Shown here piece by piece: positions 50,201-62,200 of a stretch of 64,000 bases of DNA. How positions within the stretch are numbered: position 1 is the stretch's first letter; each line of letters opens with the position of its first letter. A program made the position numbers and the translations under genes. This stretch comes from Hydractinia symbiolongicarpus (Eukaryota; Cnidaria; Hydrozoa; Anthoathecata; Hydractiniidae): contig NC_079879.1 in assembly GCF_029227915.1 (NCBI RefSeq), positions 34,726,501 to 34,790,500 on the forward strand, given 5' to 3'. The notes beneath the pieces were generated by a model. It had not been told where the DNA came from. It worked only from the letters and a program-made list of their open reading frames with translations, and did not search any database.

Positions 50201-53200
50201 AAACATCCGTCAACTATGGAGAGATACTTGGACCAAGAAGGAACTCCGTGAACGCTTTCACTGATTAGCCGAGAAACACAACAAGCATTCTCGAGCCCTT
50301 CCTGTCCTCAAACCTGTTGATCGATGCTACATTTAAAACCAGGCAGGACATCACCCCCCCAAAATGGGATCTATCTGGTACTGTAGTTGAATTTGACGGC
50401 AATTGCAGCAACACTCTGAAAGTCGACGACATAGAAAAGAGTAATAAGGAGAAACAGACGATTTCTACGACACTTCCTTCCCGCATCGCTGGACTTGACG
50501 AGTCGGAAAACTTTGTAACCTCTGCCTTCTACCATCACAAAATATCTGCCTCCTACCGTACATCCAACATCTCCAACAGTCATCCAGTCTCCTGCGTTGA
50601 CTCTAGAGGTATAGACACCTGAACCACAGGGCAACCCTGTGTCTCCGGCAAAGCTCTGCCGAACGCCACCACCGAATGTCAAGGTCTCCTCTGACAGTCC
50701 CCAAATTAAACTGGGATCACTTTGACAGTCGCCTGAATCAGATTCACACAACAATTTGAAGAATATGACCACAAATTCGTCCTAAACGCATCTTGTATCT
50801 CTTCGGACATCGGGCAGCTATTCGAACATGTTCGTCCCTCCGTCCCGGTTAAAAAAAGGAGACAACAGACGCTGGGAGCGATGTTAATGTGACCAATGAG
50901 GGACGATCCAGCCTCGCGGAATGATACGTCAACCAGGCATGTGCGAGCCTGAGACAGGGCACTGGATATCACTTTAAGCTAGCTATAAAATTAGGAGGGA
51001 GGATGAAACATTCATTGTGACATGCAGAAGCAAATAATAAATTGAATGATTTCTATCCGCATGTATTCAGAGTCTATGTGAAATCAAAAAGTAATGAAAA
51101 TTGTAATATCACCTGACAGCATATCGTTTTTTGTTATATTTTTGGATAAGCTCTCTCTTTTCTTATGTGGAGATAAGGTTGGCCTTACTTTTCACTTGAA
51201 TTACCAATATTCACAATTTTTGGAAAAACTTACAATTGTCCTAACAGTGAAGTTCAAATATCTCTGCGACGTAAAACAAATTCTATTATGAAATAAACTG
51301 TCAGCAAGCAAGGAAAAAATCCGCCACATTTAAAATCATTCTTAAACATATTCCCTGTTGAAGTTATAAGTTTTTCTAAAATAGTAACTTCAAACTTTTA
51401 CGTTGCTGTTTAGGTTCTTCTGCTAATGTTTTAAAAGCAGTGAGCTGGAAATCAAATCTCAAGAGTCTGATATAAGATTTAGTTCACGTGTTTTTATTCA
51501 CGGCATGTACTGTTGACTATTGTTGCTTTAGACTTTCTGTCAATGGCCTCTGCTGTGGTCCACAATTCTATTTCTCTTTACATTCATCATCACGGATTTC
51601 TTAAGTAACAATTCTTAAATATTACAGTTTCATTTTGTCTTTGGTTTAGACAAAAGGACGCGTAGCGTTATAAAGAAACTACAAAAACATAAAGGCTACA
51701 ATTAATAATCTACCACACATGCTGTGATCGAAGAAGTTCAAGTTACCCTAAATGGAGGGTATAGGCAACACAGTCGCATTAAATTAACACGGCTTTATTT
51801 AAGTCGAATCCTAGATTTTATTAATAATTCTTTAGCACATCCGTGAAAAACAAACTAAAAGCGAACATTGTTAGAGAAGAAACGTTTCTGTTCCTAAAAT
51901 ATATATCATGTAGATTTTGCTTCAAGCTAACTTTTGAAAAGCGCTTCAAATTTGGTAGTTCATTTAACCTTTTCTTTTGCACCTCTATATTTTATAATAA
52001 TGTTATACTTACCTCCCATAGTTGTATGATCAAATAGAGGTCCGTCTCTCATCACTTCGCCTTTGCCAATTTTGCTTTTCCACACGTATCTTTGACTAGT
52101 ACTTTTATCATTCCATCCGCATGTACCGTTTTCAAAGGTACAATCTTCGAGCCCTGTAAAATTACTAGAGTCACTTACGAACAAATTTTTTAAAGAAAAA
52201 TATGTTAATTCAAGGCATACGCACACCCTTCCTGAATTTTTTTCAGTTTTCAAATTTTCTATGCACCAGAAATGTTCAATTAACCTTCCTCTGTAATAAG
52301 CACTGCTCTCGAATAAGCGCCAAGGGGCTATTATGTAAATATTTTACTAGAGGCAAGGGGCGCTTATTTGATTACTTTTAAGATTATCTACAAAATCTAC
52401 AATTGTAATTTCGTGTCAAAATGTTTGTCTATCTTTTCTTGATGTAGAAAAGTTTTAAATAAAAGCATTATGTTCATGGCCATAGCCATTTGCAAACAAC
52501 TAACCCATACGGTAGGATTTTCCCTTTTGTACTAATTGAGTACTCGAAACAAAGGATTTTTGGTAAAAGTCGAGAATTAAGAAGATTTTTACTGCAACAA
52601 GAAAACCACTAAAACAGTATGCCATGACAGGAACATTTGACAATTTATATGCACAAAATAGTTCCCACTGTTAAAATTCTGTGGATTATTGTACAATGAA
52701 TATTAAGAACTGGTTAGCAATACTAATATTGTTATGAAGGAGAAAAGTCGTCCACAGATTTATTTTGATAATGCTTAAATGCATAGAAAGCAGAAGAGGT
52801 ATTCAATTATTGTACAATTAATTCGATAGACACCGCTGCTGTCTTTAAATTAAAGTTACAGAATTCGAAATACTCGTGACCCGCCAAGTCCCTAAATATT
52901 ATACGTTGTGGCTACATCTATACAATACCTTGTACAGGAATATGTAGATGTGCAGAATAGTGTACAATACAATGTGGTATTCGAAACTAATCTTAAAGGA
53001 TCACATTTAATTTACTTAAAAAAATGTCGAAAAAGTTGCGGAACAACAAATTTAAAAAAGCTATATTTCTCGTTAGGGATAAATTCACAGCCAAATTTTA
53101 ATGCATTCGTTTATTATTTACCAAAATTCTATCGTATGCGCAGAAAACAATAAAAAATAAGAACAAAGTAATTGAAAACCAAAATGTCATATAAAAGGGT

Positions 53201-56200
53201 AATTTTCAATACCCTAAGTATATTGTGCACTATTAATTGTGCGAAATTTTAAATTCTTGTTTAAAATTTAGTCAAATGGTACCACCAGATACAATATATT
53301 ATACAATATTGTGGTTGTAAAGCTCACAAGGTGATCAAATCAGTTTGATTTGAGCGAACTAGTAGCAAGTGTCTAATGAGTTAATTACAAAAGAATTGAC
53401 TACCACCTTTGTTTTCTTGCACATTTAAGCGAATATCGAAACAAATTTGTGTATTCATTATATCCTTCTTGTATAAAATTTTACAGAATTGCACACTAGT
53501 TGCCATTATTAATTGTACGTTATCGCTTGCAATATATGCCAGCAGTGAGAACTACATTAACGCTTATTCACGCAGTAGAAATTTTGAGCAAAAAGAGTGA
53601 CTTGTGTTTTAAAGAATTATGCCGACCTCGAAGTGTTCCATCTGTTCGACAGGGTCTTGATTGCCTACTAGAACCCCAGCACCTCTTTTTTTTTGGACAA
53701 TTGCGTGTTCTATGTTGTGAGATGAATATTCTTTCAGGCAATGCGTCGCAATTAGACCAGGTTGACCATCTATTCCAGGTTGCTAGATCTTCAGTCTTTT
53801 GATCACAACTCTTTCTTTCTGTTTCAACCCTTTTCCAAATATGTTCCCAACATTCACTGACATCTTCATGTGAACAAAATCGCTGACGTATTCGATGATA
53901 CGTGTGATCTGCGTATTCCAGACATGGGCCCCATTTTGTCCATGCGCTAATTGGAGTGTTGTTGCTTTCTGTAAGACGTATGATATTTAGAAAAATTCGT
54001 AACATATTAGTGCAATGATAAAAAATTGTTGAATTATGGAGTTTCTTTTATTAAGTAGCATTTTCCTTTTTATTCATTATTTTGAATAACAAGTATGACA
54101 AGATAAGATGCAAATAAAAAACTCATACTGCAGTCATATAAGAGATTCAACTTGAAATAATCCATCTCTGTAGGTTTATCTCCGTAACCAATCGATGTGT
54201 ATGACATTGTAGGATCGGTTGGAAGAATCGTCGGCTTGTCGCTGCTATTTGAAAATGCATACGCAGAATAATGCATCAGAGAATTGTATTCGTATGCAAT
54301 ATCAAATGTTTCAGCATTATTTAACGATATTCTTTCAAATTGTTCTAAATTAAACACAGTTTATGAAACTTGGTTCTTATCTGTCGATAAAGAATAAAGT
54401 CAACAAAACAACAACATCGAAATACAAAGAAGTTGCAGGATAGAAGCTATCATTCATTTCAAACTTTAGATCAAGCACTTTGAGTTTTTATTAATAGGTT
54501 TTTTATCCTTTTGTTGGGTATGAAGGAACATACCTTAAAGTAGCTAAATTTGAAGAAAGTTAAGTTTCGCGGATTTGGGATCCAGACTCGTTCTCTGTTT
54601 ATTTTACGCGAATCGCGAAATGCAAAAGTTTTGTTATTCCCGATTCTTTACCCGATTCTTCAAACTATTCTTCAGAGCCAAAAATTTAATAGTGCAGCTT
54701 TTCAAATATGTAAATATGTTTGTGTAAAGTCGTCTCGGGCAAGTGTTTTATTCTGTAAAAATTGGCGAGGAAACTCTTTCCATGGTGCATTTTCAACTAC
54801 CATGCAGAAAATAGTGTATTGTTCAATACTTCAGGAGTTACTTGATTTCTAAGGGGTGTTATATACTTATTTGGAAAGGATAAGATAAAATTAAGTATGT
54901 ATATTGACCTTTTCTTAAAATTGGTTGTATGTGGGTGAGGTAACAATTTATTTTCATAAACGAAGTAATGATATCAGTAGTAAATCGATAACGTACCTTC
55001 CTTTTCTTTATCACTAATATTCTCCCATATAATATTCACGTATCTGTCACGATCCGGTCTGACGAATTCATGTTCGAATCCCAATACATGAAACAACTCA
55101 TGTGCAATGGTGCCCGGATACAAACATGCATCTCTTTGTAAGGAAACCTTCTGAAACATGCTATGAAATGGCGATCCTCGACCGACATGGTCTGAGGAGC
55201 AACTAAAAAGTGTTTTTATTGTTAATAACATCCAGCCAAATGAGACAGTGCATGCAGTTATTTGATAAAATCAGAAGACCACATCGAAACTTAAAAATAA
55301 AGCATTTAATAAAAAGTAGCTACGATTGTAAAGCTTTAAGCTTCGATTAAGCGCCTCCCTCAAAAAAGCGCCCCCCTCGAACAAGCGCCCACCCTAGACC
55401 CGAAATTATGAAGTAAGCCCCCTCGAATAAGCGCTCACTCCTTGATCTTCATAAATGGCCGCTTATTCGAATTTTTGACAAAATGAACCGGAAGGCTCGT
55501 TTAGAGATTAAAAGAAACTTTTTTTAGTTTTCTTTACATCTATTTCTTCTTGAATTTCATGATGAATGATGACAAGAAGGATGACGAGAAAGTAGATTTA
55601 GAAATAGGTATTCTTTAAAAGAAAAAGAAAAGTCTTTCAACTATTGTAATTTTTGGTTTTATGTTTTCCCAAATCCTCTTTTTTTGTAATAAGCGACCCC
55701 CTCAATTAAGCGCCCCCTTGAGTGAGCGCCCACCCTAGAGGATCAAAAATTTTATAAGCGTCCGAGCGCTTAATCGAAGCTTTACGGTAACTATTAATTT
55801 TATGTCACGATTGGTAATTCAACCCAAACAAGACCGAGATTTTCTGGTCAAGTGTAACAGTGCAGGTGAAGAAAAAAGTGGTCGCAGCCATAGAGTCGGA
55901 ACTTGAAACGCAGTTATTTTGGTTTGTGTTTATAAAATATAAGTTAAAACGAATCTAATCGGGTAGCCTTTACAAAAGTCGCTCAATGTCTTCTTGGGAG
56001 TGCGAACCTCTTGCTGCGGTTTGTCGAGTGCTGCACTTTGCAACATAATCTTTGTTAACAGATAAAGTCTTCTTGTCTTTACTAAGCTTGTTATAAATGG
56101 CATATTCCTGGCAACGTGATTGCTTTTATTTAGATTAAAAGAGACGTAACTAAGGTGTACTTTCTATTTTTGAAATATAACACCTCTTTTTGACAATATA

Positions 56201-59200
56201 CCAAAAAATATTTTTTTGTGTTTAGTTCCCCTTTAATATTCTTTCATTATCTCAAACATTTTCGTTATGCAAAACGGACAACACTGAACGGATTTAGGCT
56301 AATCCGTTTACTGTTGACCAGTATGAAAAAGGCCATATAATGTCAAAAAAATAACACGTGCACGTTCAGGAAAGAACATTTTGTCAAAATAATTTTTCTT
56401 AAACATCTGCAAAATTAAATTCATGCTAAAATTGTCCTTTTTTGTTGTCCAAAAACTTATAATCCTGCCAAAAGTACTTATTTTTGCTCTTTGCTATACT
56501 CAATTTCTTAAATTTTACTTTCCACAAACTTCTGCCAAAATTTTCATGATAGGCATGATTTTTTACAGTATTGAATATTTTCTATAAACAAAATTGTAAA
56601 ATTGAGTATTATTAATTCTTAGCATATCCATGATGATCATGTAATCTTAAAATTTCAAAAAATTACACCTTGCCCATTCCTACAAATAATTCTTACAAAA
56701 AAATTCATGCTAACGTGTGCACACCTTATTTCTCTCTATCTCCTTAACCAAGGTAAACCGATCGACATTGTATTTTGATGATATATGACAGATCACAGGG
56801 GCAGATCTAGGGTTAGACGGCCTAGGCATTTGCCTAAGCCTAATTTTGTGGCCTAGAAAAAATAGAAAAATTTTATAGATAGAATAATCTATAAAATGAA
56901 CAGAAATATTTATGGAAACTGGTTTTGCATCCGCCGATTTCGAATTTATGACAATGCGACGTTTTATTATTTTTTTCATTAATATTTTTGTTAAATAGCA
57001 AGCGAACCCGTGTGATCTTAGGTAAAATGTCGATTCGGCTAAAACATCCGCTAGTTTGAAAGTTCCGATTGAATGAAAGTCACAGATCGAAGGAAAATCG
57101 TCTAAAATTTCCGCGCGTTTTCAAGTTTTCATAAATGAAATTCTGGAATGAGAAGTAAAAACGGCGAAAACGTCCGTGGGATTTTAAGTTAAACGCCTAA
57201 ATCGACCATGGGTATAGTTACATGGACGACAAACGAGTGGTCTTTTTTTCAACAGTTTACCAGGGTCAGATCCAAGTTTGCAAGCCTTCCAGATATTGAA
57301 AGATTTGGAAATGCTGGAGGGCAGTATTATCGCCATACATGTGTGTCATGCTGTTGTCTCAAACGAAACCTTTATTCTGACTCTGCAAGAGAGAATAAAT
57401 TTTCCTTTTAAAGTAGCTACGTAATACAATTTTATAAGTTTTGTTTACATGCCCATAAACAGCATATCCTCAAAGTAATTAGATTAAACAGCTTCATAAC
57501 GTACTGTATTGCAATAAAACAAGACTGAGAAAATAAATTAATGAAAGTGGGATCTTATCAATTTTACGTGAAAGAAAATGGGGAGAGCATCACGTACTTA
57601 TGTATTCATTATATTGGAAAACAATGGTAAGCCATATAGTTTTTTTAAATCTTATACTTATTAATCTAATTCATATCAGCAACTCTTTTTATTGAAACTG
57701 GTGTAACATCAATAGAATTTGTCGGGAACAAAGTTACTTTTTAATTGTATTAACCGGATTTAGTTTAGCTTGTTTTGTATGTTTACTTTGTATTTTTTTC
57801 CACTTAAGCTTGATTTACACTTACTTTCCCTGCGCTGCGGCAATGTCGCACGCATGCACAGAAGTAATTTTTACATTGGCGTAAGATTTTTAACAAAATG
57901 GATGATAAGGAATCTGTGATTTTTTTTACTTAAAAAAAGGAGAGGCGAACTGCTCTGCGGCACGGCTGCTGAATAGAAGTTCATGATAAGCGTTGATTTT
58001 AAAAACCAGACTTACTGGCTTGGTCGTCTGCTCCAAAACAAAGTCCCCACAATAAATCAATTTTGTTTACGTCTTTGTGAGTGCTGAATTATTGCGGAGA
58101 GAAGCGGAGTGCGCGTCAGCGCACGGAGCGTAGCGGAGCCTATTTCCTCATTATATAAGCCAAATATAAAGGAAATGTAAGTACGGTGGAGAGTATATAG
58201 GATTTCGTCCCTATACATCCAAATTATCATGGTTACTATGGAAATATTAAAATTTCGTCCAAAGGATCACAGTAATCCAGCAATTTAATATGGTCATTCT
58301 CTAGTACATTTTTTAGTAAGCGAGACAATATGTTTTTAGCACGGCGATGGAGTTTTTGTTGTTTTTTAACCAAGCGTAAATAGTGCTGTTTCCAGTTGAG
58401 ATTAAGTTTGCCTACAATTTTTAGCCACGTGATACACATATTAATTTCACTAATATCACATGACTTTTTTCTCGGACACATAGTGCCTCAAACTCAAACT
58501 TTCGTTAATCTAAGCTATATCGCAGCTGACGGAAGAGCTTGTTCAAGAAAACGAAGAAAGGGTATGTTTTTAGCTAGCTAGTATATCACTATTCCTTTAC
58601 ATGTAATGAACTCTTTCTTATTCTCACTCACACTTAAGGCTAGCTAGCATAAAACTACTGACTGAGCTGGCTGGCATAAAATAGAGCAATAGAACAAACA
58701 TATAACATATACAGCTAGCATAAAACTGGCTACAGAGCTAGCATAAATTTAACTACTTAGCTGGCATAAAATTAGCTAATTAGGCTAGCATAAAATTATC
58801 TACATAGCAAGCATAGAAAAATTCTTTTGGACAGATTTTCAATGAGATAGGCCACCTAGCTTATACTTATGACACAGTATATAAGTGATATAATTCTACT
58901 CTGATTAGGAATGTCCCATTACATAGCTTGTTCTAGCGACAATCCACAATGGTCCAATTTTAGACCAAAGTTCAAGGGCAAAAAATGTTTAGCGAAATCA
59001 GCAAAAGTACATACCTATATATAATTCTACAGATACTTCCCTTCCCACTTACGAGGTCAAGTTGGGTATTTTATAACATTGAATTTTATAGAGGGGGTGA
59101 GAGCCATATGTTCAGCTAGATATTTTGCAGATAGTAAATGTTTATATACAGGTATGTCACGTGTAATTGTTTACGTTGCTTAGCCACAAATTGGCAGTTC

Positions 59201-62200
59201 TTAACATTAAGGGGGAATAGAGAGCTATATTTTCGTGGACGGTTGTAGCTAGCTATATATATATTGTACACACGTCAGGAAATAAACTTTTTTAACCCTG
59301 CCGCTGAGCATACATCAGTGCGGCTTAAGTTGCAGAAGCGAAAATTATTTCAATATATATATATAAATAGATAGATAGATGTAGATGTAGATAGATATCT
59401 CGTTCAATCGTCAACATGTATTGAAAATCTCCAAGTGTATTCATTATTTTTTACCTAATTTCACGATATGTATACAAATAATGTCCCAATAATTTCTGTT
59501 TTTGTAACTTGACCCGATCCTTACACATGTGGCTCTAATGATGTTTTTGTTCAGTCTGGAATAAGAGATTTTTATCCTACTGTCATAAAAACTTGTTTGC
59601 AAACAAAACATATACTGCTATTTGATTTTTAGCTGCACAGGCTAACAACAGGCTGTTTCCGCTGTGTTTTTTTAAACCGAAGTTGCAGTAAAGGTTTTTT
59701 TAAAAATGTATTACGGCTGTTCGATTTTATGATTAATTTTTGATCTAGCACAAACTTTTCCCATAAAATATTGCAGGATTCTTTAGGAGCATAAAAACAG
59801 GTTTTAAGCAGTGTTTTTATTTTTAAATGTTACAAAAACTTTTCCGCAAAATAAAAGTGCTGCATGATTGTTTTAGCTGTGTAGGATAACAACAGGGTGT
59901 TTACTGTCTGTTTATTTGAACCAAAGTTTTTCGGATGTGCCCCACAGTATATTTGTACTAATCACTCAGCCTAGTGTTAACGACAAGCTATTACCTGTGT
60001 TTCTATTTAACAGAAGTTGTGCTAAAGTTTTTTTGAAAGGGTTTGTTTACCTATACTAATGGCGCACCACAGATTAAAGTACATATATATTTTACGTTTT
60101 ACCGGGAACATTTTGTGAAACAGTTTTCGCTATGACATGGCACAATATGTAAATTGTGTTTCTATTCAAGCTAAAGTTGAAGGAAATATATATTTTGTGA
60201 ATCTGAAAAATATAATTACACACCCGACACACCTTAAATGTTGTGTGTTTCACTCGATTTATGATTGTGTGGTACAGTTTAAAATTTGTATTAATTGTTC
60301 CATCAAGCGTTTAACGCCAGGTAACACAGTTACTTGTGGCTTAACCAGCGTAAATTCCTAAGTGTATATAATACTCACCTGTAAAGTTTTGTATATATAT
60401 TTATGTTTATGCCCTGCTGGTCTAATGGCTATGACACTCATGCAAATGAGAGATCCAGGTTCAAATCCTGGACAGGGCTAGGAAAACATAATTATCTTGC
60501 ACCTACAACAACCAGGTTTTCATATAATAGGTAATCTTTAAGTAAGACTTCTCTGATTATTTCTATATCTTGACTTTTTAATGTTGTTGTCATTGGAACC
60601 AAGTTAATCTCAGATTTATCAAAAAATGATATGTCGTTATGACCGATTGTTTAAATACTTGTAATGGCTATGATTCACTGTATATTGACCTGAGATAAAT
60701 TTGATAATATTGAGTATACGCAATCTTTGAGTTGTAAGGTGGAGATTTTCTATTAAAGTCATGCACCCCTGCCTTGCCGTTCCATTGCCTTGCCAGCACT
60801 GACCGTGCCTTTCTTTGCCTACCCTTCCTATGCCTTTTCTGGTGCCTGCCTACTATGTCCTTGCCTGTGGCTCCCATGCCTTGCCTACCCCTGCCTTCCT
60901 GATTCCTCTTCCTATTTCCTTGCCTGCCTTTGCCCTTTCCTTGCCGTGCTTAATGCCTTTGCCTTGGCAACCTCTCCGCAACACTTTCTATATTGATTTA
61001 TAATTGATTTTTTTACACATTTGCCAAACGTGTAGTTAAATAAAAAAACAATAGAATATATTTCTCTTTATTGTGCTGATCACGGTCCAATGTACACAAA
61101 GAAATTAGATGAAGTTCAAGAGTAAAATAGCAGGAATGTTGTGAAGAACATGTGAAACACATTATTTTCATCATTTTATACTACTGAACTTACTATAAAA
61201 AATTGGTAGAGATAAAGAAAGTAAACATTCAAGGAATAAAGATGAAATCACAATATTGAGCGTTGGATTTGATTCTTCCTAAGTTTTATTTACCTTTATT
61301 TTCCAAAAAATTTGTTTGGAATAAGTGTCGCCATGGCAACACCTTTTTAAGCTTTACTATAAAACGTTTTTGTATGTTTATACAGTTTTATGTGACTTCT
61401 TAGTTTACATTGTTATATTATTTTGTGTTTCTATTATTATTGTTACTAAATTCATCAACACTTGTGGTAAATATCAAGTGCCGCAGACAACAATTGTAGA
61501 AGTTAGACATGGGTCAAATCAGCCCCCAGCATTGAAGAGCCCCTGAATGCCTAGCAGGAATAGGGTTAAAGGTATATAAAAACTGTGAAGTCCCGTTCGT
61601 TGTTGGATCTTTTTTTCTCTTTGAATACGTCGCCTACAAGTACATCTAGAGTAGCGTACAAGGTCAAAAGATCCGTCGCCTTGTTATGTAATAAGATATG
61701 AAAAAAGACAAGCGCATATCGTCACTAAGGAGAACGCCAAAAAACATAGTAAAGTCTGCTATACTCCAAAACACTTTCTGCTTGGACCAAAAAACATCAC
61801 ATTACTAGCTGCGGAAACAAAGTTGTCTACTCCGGCTTCGACACGTTCGTGGTCAAATGAGGATAGATTATCTTCATTTTGCCTGACAAGAAAGATCAAC
61901 TCGTTATTCCGACAACGACAGAGTTTTTTAGCCATTTACAAGTTTTAAACGCATAAATTTTAGGATTCTGACAACGAACGATGAGTTTTAGGTAGCATTA
62001 TAAAATAAATGTCATATCGTGCAAAAGAAAATTATGGATTGATTTTTTTAGCTGCACAGGGTAAATACGGGCTATTCGCTGTGTTCTCATTTAAATCGAA
62101 GTTGCAATAAATTCTGTTTGGAAAAGAGTATTCCCCCCTATACTGTCTCTTAAGTTGGTATCTTACTCGAATTGAAACATACTGCATACCTATACTAAAT

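Noticed and set aside
60790-61003. Two overlapping 60-70 codon ORFs rich in Pro, Ala, Cys and Leu
   Set aside because: Produced by the TGCC repeat in different frames.
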